Shown one piece after another: positions 44,231-54,190 of a stretch of DNA of 64,000 nt. The notes beneath the pieces are model-generated. The model saw only the letters and a program-made list of their open reading frames with translations, ran no database searches and was not told where the DNA came from. The stretch spans positions 2,542,001 to 2,606,000 of the forward strand of contig NZ_CP049056.1 of NCBI RefSeq assembly GCF_011044155.1. Reading direction: 5' to 3'. The position numbers and the translations under genes are program-made. The DNA is from Pikeienuella piscinae. Its GTDB lineage: Bacteria; Pseudomonadota; Alphaproteobacteria; Rhodobacterales; Rhodobacteraceae. The first letter of the stretch is position 1. Every line of letters begins with the position of its first letter.

Positions 44231-45108
44231 GCCTCGCAGAACCGGACGCCCTGCCGCCCCCCGAGCCGTCCCGCCTCCGGGTCTTCTGGCGCCGTTATCG
44301 CCGCAACCGCGCGGCCGTGCTGGGACTGATCCTGCTCTTTGGCGTGATCCTGATGGCCCTGCTCGCGGGGATCTACGAGCCGGTGGACCCGCTGCGCCGG
44401 GCGGGCGCCCCCCTGACCTGGCCGTTCACCGATCAGGCGACGCCGCTCGGCACCGACCAGCTCGGCCGCGACATCCTCGCGGGCATCCTCTACGGCGCGC
44501 GCATCTCGCTCATGATCGGGCTGGTGGCGACGCTGATCTCGATCACGATCGGCATCGTCATCGGCGCGGTCTCCGGCTATTTCGGCGGATGGATCGACGA
44601 TGTGCTGATGCGGGTGACGGAAGCGTTCCAGACCATCCCGAGCTTTGTCCTGCTGCTCGCGCTGGTGGCGATTCTCGGCTCCTCGATCGAGAATATCGTG
44701 CTCGCCATCGGCATCGTCTCGTGGACCGCGCCGGCGCGGCTGGCGCGGGCGGAGTTCATGTCGCTGCGAAAGCGCGAATTCGTGGAGGCGGTGCGCAATC
44801 TCGGCGTGGGCGACGCCGCGATCATCTTCCGCGAGATTCTGCCGAACGCGCTGCCTCCGGTCGTGGTCTACGCGTCGGTCATCATGGCGCTGGCGATCCT
44901 GATGGAGAGCGCGCTGGCTTTCCTCGGGCTCGGCGACCCGAATTATGCGAGTTGGGGCAACATGATCGGTCAGGGGCGCGCGGTGTTGCGCAGCGACTGG
45001 TTCGTAGCGGCGATTCCCGGAATCGCCATCGTGTTGACCGTTCTTTCCTTCTCTCTTCTGGGCGAGGGCTTGAACGAGGTTCTGAACCCGAGGCAGAAGA
45101 AGGGATGA
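44227..45108 (+). CDS. Peptide-type ABC permease, DppC-like
   Basis: 293 residues from the ATG at 44227 overlapping the DppB-type stop. The start FWRRYRRNRAAVLGLILL, the motif LGTDQLGRDILAGILYGARI and the coupling loop KREFVEAVRNLGVGDAAIIF are classical for DppC/OppC. Its stop overlaps the ATG of the ATPase gene, so the four transporter genes are coupled. Confidence 0.93.
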   Translation: MSLAEPDALPPPEPSRLRVFWRRYRRNRAAVLGLILLFGVILMALLAGIYEPVDPLRRAGAPLTWPFTDQATPLGTDQLGRDILAGILYGARISLMIGLVATLISITIGIVIGAVSGYFGGWIDDVLMRVTEAFQTIPSFVLLLALVAILGSSIENIVLAIGIVSWTAPARLARAEFMSLRKREFVEAVRNLGVGDAAIIFREILPNALPPVVVYASVIMALAILMESALAFLGLGDPNYASWGNMIGQGRAVLRSDWFVAAIPGIAIVLTVLSFSLLGEGLNEVLNPRQKKG

Positions 45109-46766
45109 ACGAGGCGCCCGGACCCGGAAACCAGACTCCGATCCTCGAGATCGAAGACCTCCGCGTCGAGCTGCCGCGCGGCTCGGACAGGCCCTATGCG
45201 CTCGACGGGATCAGCCTGAAGGTGAACCCGGGCGAAATCCTCTGCCTCGTCGGTGAGAGTGGCTCGGGCAAGAGCCTCGCCGCCGGCGCCGTGATGCGGC
45301 TGTTGCCGGGGCCGCAGGTGCGGATGACCGACGGGACGATCCGCTTCGACGGGCGTGATCTCTCCGAGCTTGGCGAAGCCGAGATGCGCGCGCTCAGGGG
45401 CGACCGCATGGCGATGATCTTCCAGGAGCCGATGACGGCGCTGAACCCTCAGAAAACCGTGGGCTGGCAGATCGACGAGGTTCTGAAGCTGCACACGGAT
45501 CTCAGCCGCCGCGCCCGCCGCGCCCGGGCGCTGGAGATGCTCGAGCGGGTGCATATTCCCGATCCCCCCTCGGCGCTCAACGCCTATCCTCATCAGGTCT
45601 CCGGCGGCCAGCGCCAGCGCGTGATGATCGCGATGGCGCTCGCCATGTCGCCGCTCCTTGTGATCGCGGACGAGCCAACGACGGCGCTCGACGTCACCAC
45701 GCAGCTTCAGATCCTGCGCCTGATCCGGGAGCTACAGAAAGACGAAGGCTCCGGCATCCTGTTCATAACCCATGATTTCGGCGTGGTGGCGGAGATCGCC
45801 GACCGCGTCGCGGTCCTGCGCCGGGGCGAGCTGGTGGAGCAGGGGCCGGCCGAGGAGATCCTGAACCGGCCTCGCCACGAATACACCCGCGCGTTGATCG
45901 CCGCGGTTCCCGGACTGCGTCCGCCCCCGCCGCGCGATTTCTCGGACGCGCCGGTGGTGCTGCGCGCCGAAAAGATGCTCAAGACGTTCAAGGCGCGCGG
46001 TGGCCTGCTGAGCGGCAGACGCAAGGCGGTGCCGGCGGTCAACGAAGTCTCCTTCGATCTGCGCCGGGGCGAGACGCTGGGCGTCGTCGGCGAGAGCGGC
46101 TCCGGCAAGACCACGGTTTCGCGTTGCGTGACCCGGCTGCTGGAGGCGGATGGCGGCAAGGCCGAGCTTGGCGGCCGCGACATCCTTCACGCCGACGCGC
46201 GCACCCTGCGCGCGATGCGCTCGGAAATCCAGATGGTGTTCCAGGACGCGATGGCCTCGCTCAACCCCCGGAAACGGGTGGTGGATCTGATCGCCCAAGG
46301 GCCGATCACGCACGGAATGAATCCGGCTCTGGCGCGGGAGAAAGCGCGCGAGCTGCTGGCTTTGGTAGAGCTCTCCCCCGCCGCCGCCGAGCGCTACCCG
46401 CATGAATTCTCCGGCGGCCAGCGCCAGCGCATCGGCATCGCCCGCGCGCTGGCGCTGGAGCCGAAAGTCATCGTCGCGGATGAACCCGTCTCGGCGCTAG
46501 ACGTGTCGGTGCAGGCGCAGGTGCTCAAGCTCCTGACGGATCTGCGCGCCCGTCTCGATCTCTCGCTGCTGTTCGTCACCCATGATCTGCGGGTCGCGGC
46601 CCAGATCTGCGACCGGGTCGCGGTGATGGAGAAAGGGCGGATCGTCGAGATGGGCGTCACCGCCGAACTCTTCGCCGATCCGCAGCACCCCTATACGCGC
46701 AACCTGCTCCGCTCGATCCCCGGCCGCGACTGGACGCCGCCCACGCAGTGGGACGACGCCGCATAA
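45105..46766 (+). CDS. Fused peptide ABC transporter ATP-binding protein (DppD-DppF in one chain)
   Basis: 553 residues with two complete ATPase domains. Domain 1 has Walker A GESGSGKS at about 50-57, signature VSGGQRQRV and Walker [13 protein letters not shown]; domain 2 has Walker A GESGSGKT at about 330, FSGGQRQRI and [12 protein letters not shown]. Both ends carry the oligopeptide-type C-terminal extension ([27 protein letters not shown]). A single chain replacing DppD and DppF is known in GsiA-like systems. It completes the importer. Confidence 0.93.
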   Translation: MNEAPGPGNQTPILEIEDLRVELPRGSDRPYALDGISLKVNPGEILCLVGESGSGKSLAAGAVMRLLPGPQVRMTDGTIRFDGRDLSELGEAEMRALRGDRMAMIFQEPMTALNPQKTVGWQIDEVLKLHTDLSRRARRARALEMLERVHIPDPPSALNAYPHQVSGGQRQRVMIAMALAMSPLLVIADEPTTALDVTTQLQILRLIRELQKDEGSGILFITHDFGVVAEIADRVAVLRRGELVEQGPAEEILNRPRHEYTRALIAAVPGLRPPPPRDFSDAPVVLRAEKMLKTFKARGGLLSGRRKAVPAVNEVSFDLRRGETLGVVGESGSGKTTVSRCVTRLLEADGGKAELGGRDILHADARTLRAMRSEIQMVFQDAMASLNPRKRVVDLIAQGPITHGMNPALAREKARELLALVELSPAAAERYPHEFSGGQRQRIGIARALALEPKVIVADEPVSALDVSVQAQVLKLLTDLRARLDLSLLFVTHDLRVAAQICDRVAVMEKGRIVEMGVTAELFADPQHPYTRNLLRSIPGRDWTPPTQWDDAA

Positions 46767-46781
46767 TCTGTCCGGAGAGTG

Positions 46782-48089
46782 ATGAACAAACCATTTCCCC
46801 CCTCCATCTGGGCCGATGTCTCGGCCCCTCGTCCGCCCAAGCCGAAACTGCTGGGTGAGACCGAGGCTGACGCGGTCGTGATCGGCGGCGGCTTCACCGG
46901 CCTTTCTTCCGCTCTGCACCTCGCGCGGCGCGGGCTGAGCGTCGTGCTGCTGGAGGCGAACGCAGTCGGATGGGGCGCCTCGGGGCGCAACAACGGGCAG
47001 GTGATCCCGATCCTGACGGCGGCCGAACCGGATGCGATGATCGCCCGCCACGGCGCCGCCGGCGAACGTTTCGCGCGGCTCGTCGGCGCGAGCGCAGGCT
47101 ATCTCTTCGATGTCGCGCGCGAAGAAGGAATCGAGGCGGAGGCCGAAGCCGAACAGGCCGGCTGGTTTCAGCCCGCCCATTCCCCCGGGCGCATCCGGCT
47201 CAGCGAAAAGCGCGTCGATGCGTGGCGCCGGCTCGGCTTTCCGGCGGAGCTGTTGGACGCCAACGCGTCCGAGAAACTTCTGGGCTCCGGATTCTGGCAT
47301 GGCGGCATGTTCAACCCGACAGGCGGCCACGTGAATCCGCTGGGGCTGGCGCGCGGCCTCGCCGCCGCCGCGGAGCGCCGCGGCGCGATCATCCACGAAG
47401 ACAGTCCCGCGACCGACTGGGCGCGCGAGGGTGATTTCTGGCGCGCGCGGACGGCGGAAGGCGCGGTAAAGGCGCGCGCTCTTGTTCTCGCCACCAACGC
47501 TTATACCGATCACTCCGTCGCTTCGCTCGCGCCTCGGCTGGCGCGGACCATCGTGCCAGTGCTTTCCTGGCAGATGTCGACCGAGCCGATCGGCGACAAT
47601 CTGCGCGCGAATATCCTGCCGGGCCGGCAGGCGGTCTCGGACACGCGCGGCGATCTGCGCTTCTTCCGCTATGACGCGCGCAACCGCATCATCACCGGCG
47701 GCGCGGTGCTCGGGTCATGGAACGTGGCCGAACGCGTGAAGGCGACCGCGGCGGCGCGCATGGCCGAGGCGTTTCCGGATCTCGGCGCCCCGAAGATGAC
47801 CCACGTCTGGTCGGGCTATGTCGGCATGACGCGGGACCGTTTCCCGCGCATTCACCGACTCGGACCCGACGGCTGGGCGTGGATCGGCTGCAACGGGCGG
47901 GGTGTCGCGCTTTCGGTTTCGCTCGGCCGCGAGATGGCCGCCGCCATCGCGGGCGAACCGGAGGCGGAGCTGGCCCTGCCGCTTTCAGAGCCGGATCCGC
48001 TGCCCGCTCATTCGATCGTGCGCCGTATCGCGCCATGGTATCTCGCCTGGCTGAAGCGCGCCGACCATAAAGAGCCGAATTTTGACTGA
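46782..48089 (+). CDS. FAD-dependent amine/amino-acid oxidase-like protein (DAO family)
   Basis: 435 residues from the ATG at 46782 with GGAG five bases upstream; a GTG one codon earlier is possible. The dinucleotide-binding motif ADAVVIGGGFTGLSSALHLA (about 26-45) and GWGASGRNNGQV (about 64-75) match the PuuB/OrdL branch of the DAO family, which oxidises secondary or gamma-glutamylated amines with FAD. The C-terminal GPDGWAWIGCNGRGVALSV is the second FAD contact. Placed 15 bases after the importer ATPase, it should act on the imported compound. Confidence 0.85.
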   Translation: MNKPFPPSIWADVSAPRPPKPKLLGETEADAVVIGGGFTGLSSALHLARRGLSVVLLEANAVGWGASGRNNGQVIPILTAAEPDAMIARHGAAGERFARLVGASAGYLFDVAREEGIEAEAEAEQAGWFQPAHSPGRIRLSEKRVDAWRRLGFPAELLDANASEKLLGSGFWHGGMFNPTGGHVNPLGLARGLAAAAERRGAIIHEDSPATDWAREGDFWRARTAEGAVKARALVLATNAYTDHSVASLAPRLARTIVPVLSWQMSTEPIGDNLRANILPGRQAVSDTRGDLRFFRYDARNRIITGGAVLGSWNVAERVKATAAARMAEAFPDLGAPKMTHVWSGYVGMTRDRFPRIHRLGPDGWAWIGCNGRGVALSVSLGREMAAAIAGEPEAELALPLSEPDPLPAHSIVRRIAPWYLAWLKRADHKEPNFD

Positions 48090-48110
48090 CCCGCTCGGAA
48101 GGAGACACAG

Positions 48111-48578
48111 ATGAGCGACATGGGCATTCTCGTGCGCCGCCGCATCGAGGCGCTGATCCTCAAACACGTCTATGAAGTGCTGAAGGCCCGCTCCGGCGAG
48201 GAGGAGGCGCAATCCGTGATCGGCGAGGCCGTGTCCAATTCCGCGATCGAGCACGGCAAGGGCTTCGCCGAGGCGCTTGGGCGCGCGCCGTCGCTCAAGG
48301 ACTTTCTCGACATCATGCCGCTCTGGACGAAGGATGACGCGCTCCAGATCGAAATGCTGGAAGCGGATGAGGAGAAGCTCGACTTCAATGTTGTCCGCTG
48401 CCGCTATTCCGAGATGTACAAGGAGATGGGTCTCGGCAATATCGGCCACCTGCTGTCCTGCAATCGGGATGGTGATTTCTGCGTCGGCTACAATCCGGAG
48501 ATGGAGCTGACCCGGACGCAGACCATCATGAAGGGCGCCAGCCACTGCGACTTCCGCTACCGTATGAAAAAGGACTGA
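48111..48578 (+). CDS. L-2-amino-thiazoline-4-carboxylic acid hydrolase-like protein
   Basis: A 155-residue protein. The C-terminal pattern with LLSCNRDGDFCVGYNP, LTRTQTIMKGASHCDFRY and three cysteines resembles the ATC hydrolase family (AtcB of Pseudomonas), which opens ATC to N-carbamoyl-L-cysteine. Most family members are uncharacterised and may act elsewhere. GGAAGGAG precedes the ATG. The next gene, an M20 hydrolase, would be the expected type of partner for removing the carbamoyl group. Confidence 0.75.
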   Translation: MSDMGILVRRRIEALILKHVYEVLKARSGEEEAQSVIGEAVSNSAIEHGKGFAEALGRAPSLKDFLDIMPLWTKDDALQIEMLEADEEKLDFNVVRCRYSEMYKEMGLGNIGHLLSCNRDGDFCVGYNPEMELTRTQTIMKGASHCDFRYRMKKD

Positions 48579-48583
48579 TCTCA

Positions 48584-49756
48584 ATGGCCGTCGAAAACTG
48601 GGTGTCGAAGCAGATTGCGGACCTGACCGAATTCCGCCGAGACCTGCACCGCAATCCCGAGTTGCTCTACGATGTCTCCCGCACCGCCGGACGCGTGGCC
48701 GACGCGCTTCGAGCGGCGGGCGTGGATGAGGTGCACGAGGGGATCGGGCGCACCGGCGTTGTCGGCATCATTCGCGGGCGCTCCGACGCTTCGGGCCGGA
48801 TGATCGGCTTGCGCGCCGATATGGACGCGCTGCCTATCCTGGAGGAGTCGGGCGCCGAGTGGACCTCCGAGATTCCCGGAAAGATGCACGCCTGCGGTCA
48901 TGACGGCCACACGACGATGCTGATCGGCGCCGCGCGCGAACTGGCCGAAAGCCGCAATTTCGATGGCGCGGTGGCGGTGATCTTTCAGCCTGCCGAGGAG
49001 GGCGGGGCGGGCGCGAAGGCGATGATCGACGATGGAATGCTGACCCGCTTCCCGATGCAGGAGGTCTACGGCATGCATAACCAGCCTGGCCTTGCGCTGG
49101 GCGAATTCGCGGTCCGCTCCGGGCCGATCATGGGCTCGGTGGACGAGATCCGCATCACGATCGAGGGTGTCGGCGGCCACGCCGCCTTTCCGCACCAGAC
49201 CACGGACCCGCTGATGGCGACCTCGGCGCTGGTGCAGGCCGCGCAGTCCATCGTCTCGCGCAATCTCGATCCGCTGAAATCGGCGGTGATCTCGATCACG
49301 ACGATCCACGGCGGCGACGCCTTTAATGTCATCCCTCAGACCATCGAGTTGACCGGCACCGTTCGGACGCTGGACGAAGAAGTCCGCACGATGGTGGAGC
49401 GCCGGCTGAACCGTGCGGTCCAGGGTATCGCGGACGCGTTCGATGCGAAGGGAACGCTCGACTATATCCGGATGTATCCCGTCACGGTCAATGACGAGAT
49501 GGGAGTGGAGCGTGCGGCCGAGGCCGCGGCCGAAGTCGCCGGGGCCGAGCGGGTGAACATGAACTGGACGCCCTCCATGGGCGGCGAAGATTTTTCATTC
49601 ATGTTGAACGAGCGGCCGGGCGCAATGATCTTCGTCGGCAACGGCCCGAGCGCGGGGCTCCACCATCCCGCATACGACTTCAATGACGAGGTCTTCGCCT
49701 GGGGCTGCTCCTACTGGACGACGCTGGTGCGCCAACGGCTGCGCGCCGCGGAATGA
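48584..49756 (+). CDS. M20 family amidohydrolase (hippurate/N-acyl-amino-acid hydrolase type)
   Basis: A 390-residue metallohydrolase of the M20D group. Metal/catalytic motifs: GLRADMDALPI near residue 74, MHACGHDGHTTM near 103, QPAEEGGAGA near 137 and SMGGEDFSFM near 331. The lid domain includes GVGGHAAFPHQTTDP. It releases amino acids from N-acyl or N-carbamoyl conjugates in the cytoplasm. It starts six bases after the ATC-hydrolase-like gene and is the last gene of the operon. Confidence 0.92.
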   Translation: MAVENWVSKQIADLTEFRRDLHRNPELLYDVSRTAGRVADALRAAGVDEVHEGIGRTGVVGIIRGRSDASGRMIGLRADMDALPILEESGAEWTSEIPGKMHACGHDGHTTMLIGAARELAESRNFDGAVAVIFQPAEEGGAGAKAMIDDGMLTRFPMQEVYGMHNQPGLALGEFAVRSGPIMGSVDEIRITIEGVGGHAAFPHQTTDPLMATSALVQAAQSIVSRNLDPLKSAVISITTIHGGDAFNVIPQTIELTGTVRTLDEEVRTMVERRLNRAVQGIADAFDAKGTLDYIRMYPVTVNDEMGVERAAEAAAEVAGAERVNMNWTPSMGGEDFSFMLNERPGAMIFVGNGPSAGLHHPAYDFNDEVFAWGCSYWTTLVRQRLRAAE

Positions 49757-50195
49757 TCCACGGCGCCGCCTCCTGGGATTCGCCGTCGACCGAATAACGG
49801 CGACCAGGCGGCCTTGAGCGCCAGGCGCGGCGCTCCGCCATGCGCTGAGAAGGGTGGAAGAGCTCCCCGATGGGACGTCGCGCGAGCGTGGATGTTTGCG
49901 GCGCATCCGCCGACTTCCGCGCATGTCTTTCTTCACGCTCTCGCCGGCGCAGCGCCGAACGGTTGGTTCGGAGAAACTTCAGTGCGTTTGCGATACGCGC
50001 CGGACAGGTCGTCACCCCGCCGGCGCGCCGGTTCGCTTTCGCGGCGACGGGCGACTCTGCGCCAGAGGATTCGAAAGGGCAACGATGCACAACCTTTCAA
50101 GACTGACCCACCACCCGCATTAACTGTTTCTTGAAGCAGCTGCGCGACCCGAGTCACACTGGTAGAATTTTGTTCAAGTCGCGCGGAGCCTCGGC
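49757..50195. other. Intergenic region, 439 bp
   Basis: Between the M20 gene end and the decayed surface-protein gene. A TAGAAT hexamer at 50163-50168 is a good -10 but I find no -35 at the right distance. No gene is supported. Confidence 0.4.
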
Positions 50196-52510
50196 TTGAA
50201 AATGGAGCGACCGGAATCGGGCTTCTATCGGTCACGCGTTCGCCGGCTTGAGGATCGGGTGCGCCTGAACGCGGCGCCCGAAGCCGTCGTCTCCGATCTT
50301 CCCGACGATCAGTTCATCAACGAGGATTTCCAGTTCTCGGTGACGTTTGACAATGTCGCCGACGTGAACGACGCCGACCCGAACGACATCGGCTATGGCC
50401 CATTCGTCGACGTGACCGTCGGGCCGGGCGTCGCGGTCAACAATGTGAGCTATCTCGGCGTCTCGACTCAGGCGCAGGAGGTGGGCGCCTGGGACGGCTC
50501 GCAATGGGTGGACGCTTCCGGAGATCCGGTGACGGAGCATCCGCTCGATCAGGCCGGCGGTTTGCTGGAGATCCCCGACGGCGTCGCGCTCGGCCTGGAC
50601 GAGAACGCGAGTTGGCTGAACGTTCTCGCACCTTTCGGCAGCTACACACCCGACCACCCCGAGATCGAACTCGTCTTTTCCGCGACGATGACCGAAAGCC
50701 CGGATACAATGACGCCCTCCGGCGCTGTGCCCGGGGATGATATTCTCATCACCGCGCAGGGCGACTTCCAGTTCGGTGGAGATCCGCTCGACAATCCATC
50801 GACCGATCCGCCGATCCAGCAGGGCGCGGCGCAGTCGGATTCGGTAACGCCGATCATCATGCGGCTCGTGAAGGCGGTCCAGCTTCCCGAGGCCGAGAAG
50901 GCGCAGGGGCCGAATTTCGATTTCACCTACACGATCACCGTCGAAATCGCGGATAGCGTGACGGCCACCGATCTCAACATCCGGGATCTGCTGCCAGACA
51001 ATCTTTTCTTTCTCAACGCCGATGCGCCGGGAGCCGACACGATCGACGCGCCCGGCGCCGGCGAGTCGCAGGGCGTGCCCGGCGTAGGCACCGTGACCGA
51101 GGCGACGTTCACCTATGATATGGTCACCGGCACGACCGCCGGGAACGACATCGTCATCACACTCACCGCCTATGCGCCGGAATTCGCCGCCGACGGAACC
51201 GATCTCGACGCGATGGACGAAGACTCGCCCGCCGCCTATGTTGTCGCGACCAACAACGCAGAGGTCGTGTCAGCCGATTACATGGCTCCCGACGGCACGA
51301 TCGTCCCGGTCGGCGGCACGAACAGCGGCCAGTTACAGGATAGCATCGACATCACCATCCGCCCCTACACCGTGCTGAAGGCCGTCGTGGTGGAGGGCGG
51401 CGGCGATGCGAAGCCCGGCAAGTATCTGGAATTCAATGTCGACCTCGGCGAAGAAGGATTTCGCCGGTGGGATGGACCATGTGCCGGTGTTGCGGGTCGA
51501 AATGAACGGCCAGACCTATTTCTTCCAGTTCAACACGACGGCTGGCGCGAATGATGAGCAGGAGCTTGCGGCCGCATTTCAGGGCGACGGCTCGCAGGAT
51601 CTGACATTCTTCCTCAGCGCCGCCGTACGCAACGCCGGCGCCGCCGACGAAACACTCTATGGCGATCTTTTCCTTGATGACGGACAGCAGGGTCCCACGA
51701 GAATGACCCTCACCTACTACGCGCTGATCGAGGAGAATTACCGCAATGGCGATGCGCCCGTCGTCGTCAGCGACACGCTCGGCAACACCGTTACGTCCAC
51801 GACGTTCAACAGTCAGACCAGCGGGAACGCGGCGCATCCGGACGGCTCCAGCAGCAGCGCCGACATCGCGCCGCCCGACTCGACCAAAGCCGTCGTGGCG
51901 ATCAACGGACAACCGCCGTCGGGCGGCAACCCGGTCATCGCGCCGGGCGACGAGATTACCTACAGCATCCGTATCGAGGTGACGTCTGCCGACGTCAACG
52001 ATCTGAACATCACGGATTATCTGCCCGCCCCGGTCTATGACGTCGATGGAAACGGCTCCGGGTTCGTCTATGTCGGCGGCATGGGCGCGCCGACCCATAC
52101 GAGGTTACGCTCGGCGGCGACGACACGCTGATCTCCGGAGGGATCGCGCCCGCGCCCACGGTGCCGACGGACGGCGCGTCGAACGCGCTGATTTTTTCGT
52201 TTGGCGACTTCTCGGAGCAAATGTCCCAAGGCGGCGTGATCGAGCTGCTCTACACGATCACCGCCACTGACCGGCCGTTCGCGGACGGACTTCTCCTGAC
52301 CAATCAGGCGCTTGTCCGGGACACCGACAGCAATGGCGTCGCGGATACGAACACGATCGTCGACACGATCGTGCCGCGTCAACCCGTCCTCGACCTCACG
52401 AAAGGCGCAGTGGCGACGGATGCGGACGGCGCGGTGGACAGTTCGCTGGCCTTCACGCCGGACGACACGAACCCGACCAATGTGGACTTCACGCTCGGGA
52501 CTGCGGGGTT
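50196..52510 (+). pseudogene. Decayed surface/exported beta-domain protein, two frameshifts and truncated by IS remnant
   Basis: The start is TTG 50196 (GGAG seven bases upstream) or ATG 50202. The N-terminus YRSRVRRLEDRVRLNAAPEA resembles the LEPR-like head of very large exported proteins. Beta-rich, Asp/Thr-rich domains follow, resembling DUF11-type repeats (TVEIADSVTATDLNIRDLLP; RIEVTSADVNDLNITDYLP). The frame changes at about 51456-51475 (into the frame of GGMDHVPVLRVEMNG) and returns at about 52084-52092 (into DPYEVTLGGDD), a compensating pair. The gene then stops being homologous to itself at about 52510, where IstB sequence begins. The rest is missing. If the two shifts are sequencing errors, the gene is still truncated. 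Confidence 0.75.
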
Positions 52511-52807
52511 CTCCTGCGCCTGCAAAAGCAGATGGCGACGGTCGAGCTGCTGATCATTGACGAGCTTGGCTTAGTCCCCCTCTCGAAGACCGGGGCCGAG
52601 CTGCTGTTCGAACTGATCAGCCAGCGTTACGAACGCGGCGCCACGATCATCACCTCGAACCTGCCTTTCGACGAATGGACCGCCACGTTCGGCGAAGAAC
52701 GCCTCACCGGCGCGCTTCTCGACCGCCTGACCCACCACGTCCACATCCTCGAGATGAACGGCCGCTCGTATCGCCTCGCTCAAAGCCAGGCGCGCAAATC
52801 CACCTGA
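52511..52807 (+). pseudogene. istB: istB fragment, IS21 helper ATPase C-terminus
   Basis: Frame beginning LLRLQKQMATVELLIIDELG and continuing through SKTGAELLFELISQRYER, TSNLPFDEWTATFGEERLTG and LLDRLTHHVHILEMNG to the stop at 52805-52807. These are the Walker B and later motifs of the IstB/DnaA-like transposition helper; the Walker A half is missing. An internal ATG at 52532 exists, but a 91-residue product would lack the nucleotide-binding loop and be inactive. Confidence 0.88.
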
Positions 52808-52943
52808 CATCCGACTGGCTCAACCACGGACGCGCTCTGACTCTTGCGGTCAGCGCGCCCTCAGCGCATGCCGCGAGATCAGAATGCAGCTGCGGCTGGA
52901 TATTCGGGCGCCCAAGTGGCGGGTGTTTCCGGCGCCATTGACA
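52511..52943 (+). mobile_element. IS21-family insertion sequence remnant
   Basis: Contains the C-terminal third of istB and downstream DNA. A possible right end is GGCGCCATTGACA finishing at 52943, which resembles IS21-type termini; this is from memory and uncertain. The istA gene, the left end and most of istB are absent, so it cannot move by itself. The left junction lies inside the broken surface-protein gene. Confidence 0.6.
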
Positions 52944-53183
52944 GATGGACTGAGCGGCCAGCACGGTCGTCTTCGGGGCGCTCTTCACGAGGGGGGCGCC
53001 CTTTCTGTCGTGGATCCGCGCTTGCGCGGACTGCTGGATCGACGGCGGGCCACTCGACCAGACCTCCAACGCGAAGGTCGTCGCAGCCGCCGCCCAGCCC
53101 ACGTTCGCATCACGGCATGGCGGTCTTCTCAGGCGCCATCCCCCATTTCGACCGTGATCCCGCTCCGCATGCCCACCATTAGG
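52808..53183. other. IS end and unassigned DNA, 376 bp
   Basis: After the istB stop come the presumed IS end (to about 52943) and about 240 bp of DNA with no recognised gene. One plus-strand frame reads TVVFGALFTRGAPFLSW and continues without stops to about 53150, possibly the relic of another gene cut by the same event; I cannot name it. Confidence 0.4.
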
Positions 53184-54185
53184 TCAGGGTAAGAGAATGG
53201 CTTCAAGCTGAGCCGCCAGAGACGATACGGAATAGTCATTCTCGGCCTTGCGCCGTCCTTCCCTCCCGAGCCTGGCCCTCAACTCCGGGTCGTTCGAGAG
53301 CCTCCCGAGCGCGGCTTCCCAGTCTTCCGCCGTCTCACAGAGGAAGCCGGTCTCGCCGTCTTCTACGAGAGCGGCGTTGGCGCCAACGCCGCTCGCCACC
53401 ACCGGCAGCGCGCAACCCATGTATTCCAACGCCTTGAACGCGCACTTGTACTCGTTGAACGGCCCGGGCGAGAGTGGGTAGAGTCCAATGTCGAACGGTT
53501 CCACGGCGTCTGCGACCGCGTCGGGGCTCGACCAGTCGATCTGATCGATGAAGTCGATGGTTACGCCCTCCAAGGCGCCGAACACGTCATAAAGACGCCG
53601 AACCCCGCAGGCCCCGACCAGACGGAAGCGGATGGGCTGACGCGCTCCGAGACGTGAAAGCGGCTTGGCGAGGATATTCGTCAGATCGTCGGCGTAATGC
53701 GCGCCGTTTCCGATCCAGCCGAGGCATACCGGCCTCTGGTCCGCCGGTTGAGTGGGACGGTAGTTCTCAAGCCGGATACCGGAAGGGAAATGGTGCACAG
53801 CCTTCTGAGAGCGCCGCGACAGCTCGACCAGCGCTTCGCTCCCCGCCAGAACGCCGTGGCTCAGCGCCATCATCTTTCCCGCGCGTCGGCCCGCCGCGGA
53901 AGAAAGCACGCGGCTTGGCGCATCGTCGATGTCAAAGAAGAAGCGCTTGCCCAGCAGACGACAGATCCGCGCCGCCAGAATATCGTAGCGGCCGTATTTC
54001 TTCTGGAAAACGACGACGTCGGCGCGGAATATATCGGCCAGCAGCGTGGGGTATTGCGTGCGCCGGTCGGTTTGCCGAATCGTGACTTCGTGGCCCCGGT
54101 TCTCCAACGCCTCGGCGATCCAGTAGCCACGAACGCGTGAACTGGCCTTACGCGCGTCGCCTGCCAGAACCATCAGAATATGCAT
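53184..54185 (-). CDS. Glycosyltransferase family 4-like protein
   Basis: A 333-residue GT-B protein. The C-terminal domain carries FDIGLYPLSPGPFNEYKCAFKALEYMGCALPVVAS, the donor-binding region with the K-x-x-E-Y-M pattern of family 4 enzymes, and VEDGETGFLCE. The N-terminal half has SSRVRGYWIAEAL and a DIDDAP motif. It adds a sugar to a growing glycan on the cytoplasmic side. It is the last gene in the minus-strand polysaccharide cluster, five bases after the methyltransferase gene. Confidence 0.85.
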   Translation of the reverse strand: MHILMVLAGDARKASSRVRGYWIAEALENRGHEVTIRQTDRRTQYPTLLADIFRADVVVFQKKYGRYDILAARICRLLGKRFFFDIDDAPSRVLSSAAGRRAGKMMALSHGVLAGSEALVELSRRSQKAVHHFPSGIRLENYRPTQPADQRPVCLGWIGNGAHYADDLTNILAKPLSRLGARQPIRFRLVGACGVRRLYDVFGALEGVTIDFIDQIDWSSPDAVADAVEPFDIGLYPLSPGPFNEYKCAFKALEYMGCALPVVASGVGANAALVEDGETGFLCETAEDWEAALGRLSNDPELRARLGREGRRKAENDYSVSSLAAQLEAILLP

Positions 54186-54190
54186 GAAAT

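Noticed and set aside
52704-53102. 132-residue minus-strand frame over the IS remnant
   Set aside because: Its C-terminal half is antisense to istB and the remainder matches nothing I recognise.
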